46,221 nt of DNA. Origin: an uncultured Verrucomicrobiota bacterium (GTDB lineage Bacteria > Verrucomicrobiota > Kiritimatiellia > CAIVKH01). This document shows, piece by piece, positions 27,046-35,868 of the stretch; within the stretch, counting starts at the first letter, position 1, and each line of letters opens with the position of its first letter. The position numbers and the translations under genes were made by a program. The notes beneath the pieces are model-generated. The model worked only from the letters and a program-made list of their open reading frames with translations. It searched no databases and had not been told where the DNA came from. The stretch covers positions 1 through 46,221 of the forward strand of contig CALMYG010000131.1 in NCBI GenBank assembly GCA_937873455.1. The letters are read 5' to 3'.

Positions 27046-27199
27046 TTACAGCTTGTCGATGAATCTGATAAGCTATTTCGAAAAATCAATCAACCGCAAA
27101 CCCAGCCCAGTCATGTACACGGCACGACATAATAGGACGCGTTGCCGCTGGGCGAGTAAAAGAATGGAACGCTTGCCGCCTGCTTGATGCTTTTTCACC
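27046..27199. promoter_or_regulatory. Divergent intergenic region
   Basis: This 154-base gap lies between the divergent GT2 gene (27045) and the acyltransferase gene (27200). Both downstream units need promoters here. The half nearer 27046 is AT-rich. I see no convincing -35/-10 pair or ribosome binding site ahead of ATG 27200. Confidence 0.25.
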
Positions 27200-28213
27200 A
27201 TGAAGCGCACCGGTTATATTGATGTTGCCCGCGGTATTTCCATTGTTCTCGTGGTGATGGGACACGAAAGCGGATATTTTGGATCCATCCCGAGTGCATC
27301 GTTCCATTCCATGGTATCGTCAACCCGACTCCCTTTGTTTTTCTTCTTGTCCGGCTTGTTTCTAATGGGCGACACCTCATCCTGCACGCACCTTCGCAAG
27401 CGGACAAAGACCATTCTACTTCCCTACCTAATCACACTTACGGCGGTGTGGTTTCTGGGAAAAATGTGGCCCTTATCCGCCAACTACGACCTGGTGGCAA
27501 TTGCCTACGGCGCGGGTAATCTTTTGGGCTGGCCCTGGTCTCCCTGCTGGTTTCTGCCTCATTTATGGTTGGCCTCCGTCCTTACGCATCCGGCGGCCAA
27601 CACCGGGGTATTCCGGAGCGCTTCCCAACTTAGACGATATGTCTATTGCGCCGCTATAGCAGGGGCCGGTGTTATCGTTATGGGCATCAGGTGGACCGAC
27701 GTAATTCCCGGATTCTATTTCTTCACCAGGAATGGCCTTCCCTTGGGTCTGGATTTAGTCCTTTTCACATCGGCCTATATGCTCTTAGGGGCAGGATTGA
27801 AGGCGCGTGTGTTGAGTTTAGAGCCAAACATCCGCCTGCTTATGGCTACAGCATTTATCTGCATGGTCGTCATATCCCTATTCCCCGGGGGGGGGCTAGA
27901 CTTAAACCAACGAACGATTTTAATGCCGGCGGCAACCCTTGCGTTATCCCTCGCAGGCATTTATTGGGTCCTAGGTTTGGCATGGCTTATCGATCACGAA
28001 TGGTCTTGGGCGGCGGAGGGCGCCCGGCTAATCGGACAGAATAGCCTTTATATCTTGATGTTTCACGGGTACGTCTATGACTCGATGATGCTTTCCATGG
28101 ACGGCATGTCTTATGTATATCAAAAGGCGCTGGCATCGACATCGTGCATCTTGATCCCCACCGGCGCGGGATATGTCGGAAAACGTATGGCGTCTTGGGT
28201 CCACTCAGGCTAG
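27200..28213 (+). CDS. Membrane O-acyltransferase, acyltransferase-3 family
   Basis: The 337-residue protein has about ten membrane helices and the family signature at the N-terminus, YIDVARGISIVLVVMGH, with Arg and His at the expected sites. RLPLFFFLSGLF follows. Acyltransferase-3 proteins (OafA, WcaF-like acetylases) transfer acetyl groups across the inner membrane to periplasmic glycans. Codon 3 positions look less GC-rich than in the 4-26 kb operons, hinting at separate origin. A run of nine G (27887-27895) lies inside the gene as three Gly codons, so a one-base slip would truncate it after about 230 residues. It is followed 30 bases later by a GT2 gene. Confidence 0.87.
   Translation: MKRTGYIDVARGISIVLVVMGHESGYFGSIPSASFHSMVSSTRLPLFFFLSGLFLMGDTSSCTHLRKRTKTILLPYLITLTAVWFLGKMWPLSANYDLVAIAYGAGNLLGWPWSPCWFLPHLWLASVLTHPAANTGVFRSASQLRRYVYCAAIAGAGVIVMGIRWTDVIPGFYFFTRNGLPLGLDLVLFTSAYMLLGAGLKARVLSLEPNIRLLMATAFICMVVISLFPGGGLDLNQRTILMPAATLALSLAGIYWVLGLAWLIDHEWSWAAEGARLIGQNSLYILMFHGYVYDSMMLSMDGMSYVYQKALASTSCILIPTGAGYVGKRMASWVHSG
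27887..27895 (+). repeat. Homopolymeric G9 tract within acyltransferase gene
   Basis: Nine consecutive G bases encode Gly-Gly-Gly in frame. Poly-G tracts of this length can slip during replication and switch genes on or off, and surface O-acetyltransferases are known targets of such switching in other bacteria. Here the reading frame is intact. Confidence 0.9.
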
Positions 28214-28243
28214 GGCGGGCAACACGTGCCGGCGACATAAAAC

Positions 28244-29197
28244 ATGAAGCACACCCCCATCCAATTCATGCGAAGCGGTTTACGGGCCACCACCAGCCGG
28301 CTTCTTGACCACATGGATTGTATTACCAGAAAGCCATGGCCGGCCGACGCACCATCACGAATCGCACCTGAAGCGTGCCGGGTGGGAATCGTGATCGCGT
28401 CATACAATACCGCAGAAATTCTTGCCGGATGTTTATTTTCCATATTCCGAATCCTTGGCGATCCCCGGGTTCAGCGGGTTGTTGTGGTGGATAATGGCTC
28501 AAGCGATAAATCACCAGAAATGCTGCTAGCCATGCAAGATGCTGGATTGATCGAGGTCATATTCAATCGAGGACAACGACAACATGGCCCTGCCCTTAAC
28601 CAGGGCATAAACCACTTGTGCCGAAAGCAGCTTAATCACCCCGAGCAATCGCGCTGTAATCTTATTTGGATTCTGGATTCGGACGCTTGGATTTTACGCG
28701 CCGACACCCTGACGGCATCCATTGACCACCTGTTTAAAGTAGACGCCGCAATGGCCGGAGAATTCTTGCCCAGTCACATGCATCCGGAAATACCTGGATA
28801 TATTCATCCGTGCTCCATGCTCATGAACCCGGCACACATCTGGAGACATCCCTATCCGCCATTTGACCGGAGCGGATCCCCCGGACTGCGCATGCAAAAA
28901 GCACTGGTGGCCAGGGGTGCAAAGCGACTCAACTTTCCATTCATGGCCAACCAATATGTTTTACATTTGGGAAGAAGCACCCTGAATATGCTGCGCCAAA
29001 ACAATGAGCAAAACCACAATCTATACGAGTGGTCCCTTTCCAGCTTCATCCCCCATTATCATGGCAATAAAAAGGGGGAGGCTTGGCACCGGAGCTTTCT
29101 CGCACAATTTCAGGCCGAACTCGGCGGCGGTGGCCTACGCAACCTCGCCTCCATATGCCAGAAAACCGTGCGCCTTGAACTTTCAATCCCCTCTTGA
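28244..29197 (+). CDS. Glycosyltransferase GT2-like
   Basis: The 317-residue protein has a 45-residue leader and then a GT2 fold: VGIVIASYNTAEILAGCLFSI, VVVVDNGSSDKSPEML and WILDSDAWIL as a DXD-like site. The second half is divergent and His/Asn-rich, with no clear membrane helix. It sits 30 bases after the acyltransferase and probably shares its transcript. It should add one sugar in the cytoplasm. A weak terminator-like hairpin follows the stop. Its specificity cannot be stated. Confidence 0.83.
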   Translation: MKHTPIQFMRSGLRATTSRLLDHMDCITRKPWPADAPSRIAPEACRVGIVIASYNTAEILAGCLFSIFRILGDPRVQRVVVVDNGSSDKSPEMLLAMQDAGLIEVIFNRGQRQHGPALNQGINHLCRKQLNHPEQSRCNLIWILDSDAWILRADTLTASIDHLFKVDAAMAGEFLPSHMHPEIPGYIHPCSMLMNPAHIWRHPYPPFDRSGSPGLRMQKALVARGAKRLNFPFMANQYVLHLGRSTLNMLRQNNEQNHNLYEWSLSSFIPHYHGNKKGEAWHRSFLAQFQAELGGGGLRNLASICQKTVRLELSIPS

Positions 29198-29220
29198 GGT
29201 TTAAGTATCAACCGTTTTTT
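29198..29220 (+). terminator. Possible weak intrinsic terminator
   Basis: Immediately after the GT2 stop, GGTT (29198-29201) and AACC (29210-29213) can pair around an 8-base loop, followed by G and six T. The stem is short, so activity is uncertain. The position between convergent genes supports it. Confidence 0.35.
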
Positions 29221-29257
29221 AGCAAATGAGGTGTCCGAGATCCAGGTGGCGAGGGCA

Positions 29258-30322
29258 TCATCGCCGGGAATCTTTATATCCAAGCACACAAAGCTCCTCG
29301 CCCGCTCCACGGCATAATCGCGACTTTATGGTTGCCGTAATCATACGTAACCGGGATGGACGCTCGCTTTTCGAACCGGCGGTTTTGGCGATTGCCCCGC
29401 TGGAACGCACGTACCAATCCGTCAAATCGTTGGGTGGTGTCCATTCGCAGCTCAAAAAACCTGTATTGTGCAACAGATACCTCAAGGATTGCGTATTAAA
29501 TACCACAAGATGCCGGGGGGGCTCAAGCCCGCGCCAGTGTTGACCGAATCGTCCGTGGCTAAAACTGTCTGTGTTCGGAGTGGTGATCCACACCCACCCA
29601 CCAGGCTCAAGTATGCGGTAAATTTCCCGCAAGGCGTTTACTTGATCGTGAAGATGTTCGATTACATGGTTAAGGGTTACCGATGTAAACGAGCCATCTG
29701 GCCAGCCCGTTTGCGGCAGGCCGCCCTGTTGAACGGGCCGACCCAGCTTTTCCGCGACCGCAACAGCTTCCGGGTCCGGCTCCATGCCGTAGGCATCCCA
29801 CCCCATGGCCTGCGCAACGGGCAACCAGTGACCATTTCCGCAGCCCATATCCAGCAAGCGGGCGCCCGGCCATGGCGGCCCCCGATGACGACAGCGACCA
29901 CGCAAGGCGTGACGCATTGAAGACGCCAACGATATCACCCAACGATCGCCGCGCTCCCGAAACTCCGGCGCCTTGATACCAAGTCGCTCCATCCAATCCA
30001 CACCATACGTCCTAACAAACCAGGAGCCGTCACCGGCTATACCATCGGGCTCTTCGCCTGCATTCGAATGGGTGTAATAATTTGCATAATACCGCCCTAT
30101 GGCGGCACGGGTAGGTCTTGGATCCAAATAATGCGCACGGCATTCGGTACATTCGTGCATCGTCCAGGCAGACGCGCTGCTTTGGAACAACCAGTCACGA
30201 AGATTGTTGTAACGCAAACCTCTTGACCCGGAATGGCACACGGGGCATCGACCCATACATTCAAGATCGGAGTCCGGCCCGTTTGAACCGCGCGGCGCAG
30301 ACTGAGCGGCGGTTCCGGTCAT
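29258..30322 (-). CDS. Class I SAM-dependent methyltransferase with N-terminal zinc-ribbon-like motif
   Basis: The 354-residue enzyme begins with a Cys pair motif (CPVC) and a second pair (CTEC) about 30 residues later, likely one zinc site. The SAM domain starts with LLDMGCGNGHWLPVA and continues with YGMEPDPEAVAVA, LNHVIEHLHDQVNALREIYRILEPGGWVWITTPN, typical of the Methyltransf_23/11 group. Such enzymes in glycan loci methylate sugars or lipid-linked glycans. It stands alone on the minus strand between two plus-strand units. Nothing indicates which atom is methylated. Confidence 0.87.
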   Translation of the reverse strand: MTGTAAQSAPRGSNGPDSDLECMGRCPVCHSGSRGLRYNNLRDWLFQSSASAWTMHECTECRAHYLDPRPTRAAIGRYYANYYTHSNAGEEPDGIAGDGSWFVRTYGVDWMERLGIKAPEFRERGDRWVISLASSMRHALRGRCRHRGPPWPGARLLDMGCGNGHWLPVAQAMGWDAYGMEPDPEAVAVAEKLGRPVQQGGLPQTGWPDGSFTSVTLNHVIEHLHDQVNALREIYRILEPGGWVWITTPNTDSFSHGRFGQHWRGLEPPRHLVVFNTQSLRYLLHNTGFLSCEWTPPNDLTDWYVRSSGAIAKTAGSKSERPSRLRMITATIKSRLCRGAGEELCVLGYKDSRR

Positions 30323-30583
30323 GCCCGACCCGCATTGCGCACGGTGGTTATGTCCTTCTTTTTTTGCATAGTTCCCAGCATGGGTTTCGACAGCCTCATG
30401 GCGGGCGTATGGCCAATCGAAGCTTACCTGACCCGTTGCAGCATGGGCATCATCAGCAACGTTGGACGATTACCTTGGGTACGCCTACTCACCAGCCGTC
30501 TCTTCCTTCTCGTCAACAAAAACCCCCAGATATCCCAGGCTTTTATTCGCCTTCCCTGTTTGTTATACGATACCAACGGATTA
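30323..30583. other. Intergenic region upstream of GT4 gene
   Basis: These 261 bases separate the divergent methyltransferase and GT4 genes. The GT4 frame stays open back to a TTG at 30335, but the 83 extra codons do not resemble a GT4 N-terminus. The segment more likely carries promoters. TTATACGAT near 30563-30571 could be a -10 region, with no matching -35 assigned. Confidence 0.35.
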
Positions 30584-31843
30584 ATGTCAGATGAACGACA
30601 TCTTGCCAACATGATAACGCCGGCGGACAAATTAAACGCCGTGGTGCATGCCACGTTTTCTTCTTTGGGTGGGGCAGGCGCCGTCGCCGCGCGTGTCGCC
30701 CAAGCACAACGCCACATGGGGTGGACGGCCGAGCTGGCATGCCTGGTCGACACCCCTTTTCCCAAATGGGCACGACGTTACCCCCTGCTGGCGACAGCGG
30801 CCCTTGCAGACTATTACCTCGTACGGAAAAATCGTGACGAAGCCCTGTTCTCTTTGTTTAGGCGCCAACATCATCGCGCGACCGCGAGACAGATCGTAGA
30901 CTTTTCCGGCATCCTGCACCTCCATTGGCTCCCGGGCTTTCTTCGTCCGACGACTCTATTTTCGGCGCCCCTCCGCGCTCATAAAATCGTATGGTCGGTT
31001 CAAGATATGTGGCCGCTGACCGGTGGATGCCACTACGCGAATGCATGCCAGGGCTTTACCATGGACTGCGCGGCCTGTCCACAAGTGCGCCCAGCGTTTC
31101 AGCCCTGGGTCGAAAAAGCCTTTCATGAGAAAAAAGCCGGATTGGCCGGTCGTCATAACCTTCTCATTGCGGTGCCCAGCGAATGGACGCGCCGCCTTGT
31201 GCAGTCGAGCGCCATGATGCGCCATTTGCCATCCGTTGTGATTCCTAATCCGGTGGACACGCGGGTATTCACACCAGCGGATAAGGCCGCCTCGCGGGCC
31301 AGATGGGGTATCGGCGCAAACCGGTTTGTCATCGGCATCGGCGCTGCAGATTTACGCGACGAGCGCAAACAAATACGGCACACCCTAACCAAACTCGTAG
31401 CATGGCTGGCGTCATCGGGTTTGAGCCGCCCCATGGAAATTGTTGTCTTCGGGGCCGGCGGTCCGTTCCGGGATATGCCACAGTGGGTGCGATTTCTCGG
31501 ACCCTCAAAAAATGCCGCGATGCTCGCAGACTGGTTCAACCTCATGGATGTATATGTAACGTTGTCGCGCTACGAAACCTTCGGCAATACCATTGCCGAG
31601 GCGGCGGCCTGCGGCACACCCACGATATGCGCTACCGGGTCCGGCATGGCTGAGGTGGTGGAGCCCGATGTGACCGGACTGCATGTTAACGCGTCCGCCG
31701 CACTCCCTGGCGCGATTCTATCCTTGATGCAAAACCCATCCCGCCTTAGCGAGATGGGAAAAGCCGCGCGGGCGCGAGCAGAGGTTTTGTTTGACGTTGA
31801 GGTGGTGGCCCGACAATTCATCCATGCCTATCAATCCTCATGA
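30584..31843 (+). CDS. Glycosyltransferase GT4, WcaC-like with cysteine motif
   Basis: From ATG 30584 the product has 419 residues. ATG 30611 is an alternative just ahead of the first strand. The N-terminal domain has VHATFSSLGGAGAVAARVA, the glycine-rich loop of GT4. A Cys-rich segment around VQDMWPLTGGCHYANACQG is completed by DCAACP, giving four cysteines as in a known subgroup of colanic-acid-type enzymes. The donor site is TLSRYETFGNTIAEAAACGTPTI, with the EX7E glutamates. It should act in the cytoplasm on lipid-linked glycan. Its stop overlaps the start of the following membrane protein gene. Confidence 0.88.
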   Translation: MSDERHLANMITPADKLNAVVHATFSSLGGAGAVAARVAQAQRHMGWTAELACLVDTPFPKWARRYPLLATAALADYYLVRKNRDEALFSLFRRQHHRATARQIVDFSGILHLHWLPGFLRPTTLFSAPLRAHKIVWSVQDMWPLTGGCHYANACQGFTMDCAACPQVRPAFQPWVEKAFHEKKAGLAGRHNLLIAVPSEWTRRLVQSSAMMRHLPSVVIPNPVDTRVFTPADKAASRARWGIGANRFVIGIGAADLRDERKQIRHTLTKLVAWLASSGLSRPMEIVVFGAGGPFRDMPQWVRFLGPSKNAAMLADWFNLMDVYVTLSRYETFGNTIAEAAACGTPTICATGSGMAEVVEPDVTGLHVNASAALPGAILSLMQNPSRLSEMGKAARARAEVLFDVEVVARQFIHAYQSS

Positions 31844-33618
31844 TGACGGCGCTTAACATCGCGTTGGTTCAAATACTTTATTTGATCGTTCTGTATATTC
31901 CCATGCAATCGCGGGTACTTCGACTACCTCGCAGCACGCAACTTGGCATGGGGTACCTGGCCGCCAACCTGCTCGCCTTGGCAACCGGATATACCTTGGA
32001 CATCGCCGGAATCTTCACATCCATCCGCATGTTCTACGCCTGGCTGACGATCTGTTTGTTCATCAACGTCACAGCTTGGCCAGATTGGCGAATCATTGGG
32101 TGGCCATGGCGCCATTGGCCTGTGCGAGGTCCTGCGCTTTGGGTCGTCCTGATTCTAGCCATGACCACCTGGATCCGCCTGGCCGCTCCCGTCATGAATG
32201 CGGCGCTGGCGGGCGTGGACAGTTATAACTTCGTTAATTTTTACACCTGGATTCTGGCGGACCAAAAAGCCATTCACTACTACCCCTCGGGATTTGCCCT
32301 GATCACCGCCATGGCGCCGGTGGCGATCCAGCCCTACGAGGCTGCACGGTGGGCTCCCCATCTGGTATTTCTCGCCTGCCAAGTCGCCGCCTTCGGCTTT
32401 TGGCAACGGTTGGTTGGCGCGCGCGCGGCGATAGGATTGACCCTGTGCATCGGAACCGCATGGTTTTTATATCCGGTAACGGCAATCTATCCGCATTTTA
32501 TTCAATGGACGACGGCTTATGTGTGCGTTCCGGCTGTCGTATTCGTCTATGCCCGCCTGGTAACACACCCTTCCACCGCACCGCTCTTGTGGGGCATCTC
32601 CATTAATGCGCTCTTCGCCATGACCTCGGCGTATTTTTCAATTTTTATCAATGCCGTCTGCGCATTCATCGCCGTGATGATGTTTTTGTACCGGAGACTT
32701 TCAGCCCTTGAGCTGATGCGCACGGCCCTGCTCGCCATGACACCGGTTCTGATGCTCGCTTTCTTTATTGGTGTGATTACCTCGCACTTTTGGCACGATT
32801 GGGATACGGGTATTGCCGTACAGTCGCACCTAATTGCCGAAGAAGGACGCGGACAAGGGCACTCGCCAGACCCGGGTGAGGCGGATCCCTTGCTTCAGAT
32901 CATCGCCTCCTTCCTTCTACCGAGGCAGAATGTTGTGCCACATGCCCGGTGGCTTGTTTATGCCGGGCTGCTCGGCATGGCCATGTGGATATGGCGTCGA
33001 TATTCCTCGAAAAGGCATTCCGGCGTGCGCATCATCGCCGGAGTGGTCCTGGTGAGCACGCTGTCCGCCATGACCGGCATGATCGAGCTGCCGGCCTGGG
33101 AGGGCCGTAATGTTTTCATTGCGATTTTTTGCGGATTGGCTTTATTGATTTGGTCAGCAAACCGGCTGATATCAGCATGCGGGTTGCGTCTCATAAAAAC
33201 CACCGGCGGCATGATTCTTGTCATGGCAATCGTTGCCGGCCCTTCCTTGTTGTGGCCGCCCATGATCGGCCGCAACGTCCCGATCGCTCCAGTTACCCAA
33301 CCTCGCTTTCGACCCGGAGATAATCGCGTATTGGAAGAATTGTGCCGTACCCGGCCGGACTCCCAAAAGAAAACCATGGCCTTGCTTCTTCAACCGGGTG
33401 AACCGGCGGCGCTCATGCAAAATTTGCTGCGCCTTAAACCGCATGCCTGGCGAGATGCGTTCGCCGGCTACACGCTTTTCTCGACGGACGACCCCCGTGC
33501 CGCCCTTGAAGCGGATGCCGTACTGGCTCCGGTGGAATGGCTGGAAAAACAGGGGCGCCCGGCTCCGTTCGAGGTTCACGCTGAAGGACCGGGATATGTT
33601 CTGCTGATGCGACCCTAA
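31840..33618 (+). CDS. Polytopic membrane protein, GT-C-like
   Basis: The 592-residue protein has about twelve membrane helices and a periplasmic C-terminal segment of about 100 residues. The loop after the fourth helix contains GVDSYNFVNFYTWI (Asp127), followed by YYPSGFALITA. This arrangement resembles GT-C enzymes with an acidic residue in a periplasmic loop. It could be a glycosyltransferase or, less likely, a polymerase or ligase. The start ATG overlaps the GT4 stop as ATGATGA, implying coupling. It ends 34 bases from the convergent GT2 gene, with a G9 tract between. Confidence 0.78.
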   Translation: MMTALNIALVQILYLIVLYIPMQSRVLRLPRSTQLGMGYLAANLLALATGYTLDIAGIFTSIRMFYAWLTICLFINVTAWPDWRIIGWPWRHWPVRGPALWVVLILAMTTWIRLAAPVMNAALAGVDSYNFVNFYTWILADQKAIHYYPSGFALITAMAPVAIQPYEAARWAPHLVFLACQVAAFGFWQRLVGARAAIGLTLCIGTAWFLYPVTAIYPHFIQWTTAYVCVPAVVFVYARLVTHPSTAPLLWGISINALFAMTSAYFSIFINAVCAFIAVMMFLYRRLSALELMRTALLAMTPVLMLAFFIGVITSHFWHDWDTGIAVQSHLIAEEGRGQGHSPDPGEADPLLQIIASFLLPRQNVVPHARWLVYAGLLGMAMWIWRRYSSKRHSGVRIIAGVVLVSTLSAMTGMIELPAWEGRNVFIAIFCGLALLIWSANRLISACGLRLIKTTGGMILVMAIVAGPSLLWPPMIGRNVPIAPVTQPRFRPGDNRVLEELCRTRPDSQKKTMALLLQPGEPAALMQNLLRLKPHAWRDAFAGYTLFSTDDPRAALEADAVLAPVEWLEKQGRPAPFEVHAEGPGYVLLMRP

Positions 33619-33628
33619 CATGAACGGG

Positions 33629-33645
33629 TTGCCGGGGGGGGGCAA
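33629..33645. repeat. G9 tract within short inverted repeat
   Basis: TTGCC and GGCAA flank seven G in the 34-base gap between convergent genes, giving an unbroken run of nine G (33634-33642). The hairpin has a 5-pair stem and no T tract, so it is a poor intrinsic terminator. It may simply be a slippery or structured boundary. Confidence 0.7.
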
Positions 33646-33652
33646 AAGACCG

Positions 33653-34708
33653 TCATCCGCCGCGCGCATTTCCGTAATTCAACAGCAAAGCATCGGTCCG
33701 GCGTCGACGCCCATCCGCATAACCGAACCAATACACTGCGTGCAACAGCAAAAGCCAGCGCGCGGGATTATCCGCCCATCGGCCCATCAGCGCGACGAAC
33801 ACAGACCGGACGATGGCCAATCCGGCGATCATCCCAAGCAGGGCGCGGGCAGAGCGCTTCGTGCGCGAACCCTGTTCGCCGGTTTTTTCCCAAAATAGTA
33901 CCGCTGAATGACCCATCCGATACACCCTGCGCACCGTTCCCGCCAGATCGAGGTGATGCCAGTGGTAGCCGATGGCATCAGGATCGTACACCAATTGCAT
34001 ACCGGTCCGTTCGAGGCGCAATCCGAACTCCAGATCCTCATGGGACGCAAAAGGAAATTGCTCGTCGAACACCCCCGCCCGTTCACAAAGCGCTCGCTTG
34101 AACGACACGTTACACGTGTAAAAATACATTCCGGACACGACTTTTCCCGGCGGCAGATCGGGATAGGCAAAGAAATAGGCGCGGCCGGCGCCCTCGAGGA
34201 ATTTCATAAACGGGGTGACCGCCATTTCCGTCGGCCAGGTCGTGTAGCCGAGTAAGGCAGCGGCATCGCCCGGATGTTCTTCATGGAAACGTAGGTGCCG
34301 CTGCAGCAAGCCGGGACCGGGCACAATATCGTCTCCCAACAGCAAGATGGCCCGGCCGCGGGCGAGGCGCAGCGCATGGTTCCGCGCAACCGCCGGGCCG
34401 CCGCTCCGGGGAAGGCTGATCCAGGCCAGTGCCACATCTTCTTTCCCCGCCGCTTCCTGGAGCACCCGAATCGTTTCATCGCCAGAACCATCGTCACAGA
34501 CGATCACCTCCATCTCCGGACGCTCTCCAGCTTGCCGGGCAATTTCCAGCAAGGTTCGCCGCAAAGCCTCCGGCCGCTTGTGCGTAGGCATGACCACACT
34601 CATCGCCGGAAACGCCACGCGATCAAAGGCCCGGTTGCCGGCGAAACCTTCGGTCATCATGTTTGGCGGCATTGTCATATCCAGCACGTCATTCCGTTTC
34701 GTATGCAT
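33653..34708 (-). CDS. Glycosyltransferase GT2 with C-terminal hydrophobic region
   Basis: ATG 34708 shares a base with the upstream stop (TGATG) and gives 351 residues. After a 30-residue leader the GT2 motifs are AMSVVMPTHKRPEALRRTLLEIA, VCDDGSGDET, GGPAVARNHALRLARG and ILLLGDDIVP as metal site. HEDLEFGLRLERTG supplies the acid-base region. The C-terminus holds one or two hydrophobic stretches (ALLGMIAGLAIVRSVFVALM), suggesting membrane association. It is the last gene of the six-gene minus-strand run starting with the second flippase. Specificity unknown. Confidence 0.88.
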   Translation of the reverse strand: MHTKRNDVLDMTMPPNMMTEGFAGNRAFDRVAFPAMSVVMPTHKRPEALRRTLLEIARQAGERPEMEVIVCDDGSGDETIRVLQEAAGKEDVALAWISLPRSGGPAVARNHALRLARGRAILLLGDDIVPGPGLLQRHLRFHEEHPGDAAALLGYTTWPTEMAVTPFMKFLEGAGRAYFFAYPDLPPGKVVSGMYFYTCNVSFKRALCERAGVFDEQFPFASHEDLEFGLRLERTGMQLVYDPDAIGYHWHHLDLAGTVRRVYRMGHSAVLFWEKTGEQGSRTKRSARALLGMIAGLAIVRSVFVALMGRWADNPARWLLLLHAVYWFGYADGRRRRTDALLLNYGNARGG

Positions 34709-35868
34709 CAATCAACACGTTTTATGCCCAGCGCCGCGGTAATGGTTTCTGTATAGCGTTGTGCGATGACACGCGGATGATAACAATGAAGTGCGCGTTC
34801 CCGCAATGCCGCACCGATGCGGCAACGGGCTTGGGGATTTAACAAAAGCCCACACACCGCATCCGCGAAGGCCGGGCTGGCCGGATCGGCCAAGGGGCTG
34901 TTGGTACCCGCCAGCATTTCCGGCATGCCTCCGTGCGGACTGCTCACCACCGGCACCTCGCGCATCATGGCATCCAACACCGCGTTCGGAAAGTTGTCCC
35001 AACGAGAAGGCAATATCAAAACCCAGGCTCGACGATACGCCGCATCCAGAGCTTCCGAACCCAGAACACCGAGAAAACGAACCGATGACCGCACATCCTT
35101 TGCATGGCGCTCAAACCGGTGACGCAAGGAACCCAGTCCCCTCGCATACGAATCACTTCCCGCTATCTCAAAAATCACGCTCGGCACCCGCTCCACAACA
35201 CGACGGATGATGGCGGGAAGATCGTCCACACCCTTACCGATTGAACACCTGCCCACAAAAAGAACAGTGGGAACCTCATGCTCAACACGACCAGCAGGGC
35301 ATAAGGCGACCGGATTGGGTATCAGTTTTATTCTGTCCGGCGAAGTCAATCCTTGCCGGATAACCTCCTTTTTTAAGCGATCGGACGGAACGAGTAACAC
35401 ATCAGCCACGTTGAAAGAACGATGCTCCGCAACAAATCGCCGCCACTGATACAAAAGCGAGAGACCGATCAACGGACGTTGCCAAGCATATACCAGCTCG
35501 GCCTCCCGGACGACGTGAATCGGATTGCTGTTGTGGACCTTAATCACCAACGGCGGGCGGTCGGTCACGTCCGACAAACCAGCCGCTTCGCCCAGGTGAT
35601 CAGCGCCCTCGATCCAGTCTATGTTTTCCGCGCGGGCGATTTCCAGAACACGCTGGTGAACAGCCCGTGAACCCAACTCGTTCCAGTCATACCGCCGAAA
35701 GATCCGCACGCCTTCGATTTCTTCATCGTCCGGTTTTCCGGCGGCCCTGCCGGTCACCACCACCACGCGATGTCCCTCCCCGGTCAACGCGCGCGCCATC
35801 GCGGCGATATACCCGCCAACACCGGTACCGTTCGGGGGATATTCCCAGCAGTAGAACAGGATATTCAT
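34708..35868 (-). CDS. Glycosyltransferase GT4 (group 1)
   Basis: The 386-residue enzyme opens with MNILFYCWEYPPNGTGVGGYIAAMARAL, a classical GT4 N-terminus with the Gly-Gly acceptor loop, and EGVRIFRRYDW. The C-terminal domain contains PTVLFVGRCSIGKGVDDLPAI, VRFLGVLGSEALDAAYRRAWVLILPSRWDNFPNAVLDAMMREVPVV and HGGMPEML. It is typical of UDP- or GDP-sugar-dependent retaining transferases. ATG 35868 overlaps the preceding GT2 stop as ATGA, so the genes are probably coupled. Confidence 0.91.
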   Translation of the reverse strand: MNILFYCWEYPPNGTGVGGYIAAMARALTGEGHRVVVVTGRAAGKPDDEEIEGVRIFRRYDWNELGSRAVHQRVLEIARAENIDWIEGADHLGEAAGLSDVTDRPPLVIKVHNSNPIHVVREAELVYAWQRPLIGLSLLYQWRRFVAEHRSFNVADVLLVPSDRLKKEVIRQGLTSPDRIKLIPNPVALCPAGRVEHEVPTVLFVGRCSIGKGVDDLPAIIRRVVERVPSVIFEIAGSDSYARGLGSLRHRFERHAKDVRSSVRFLGVLGSEALDAAYRRAWVLILPSRWDNFPNAVLDAMMREVPVVSSPHGGMPEMLAGTNSPLADPASPAFADAVCGLLLNPQARCRIGAALRERALHCYHPRVIAQRYTETITAALGIKRVD

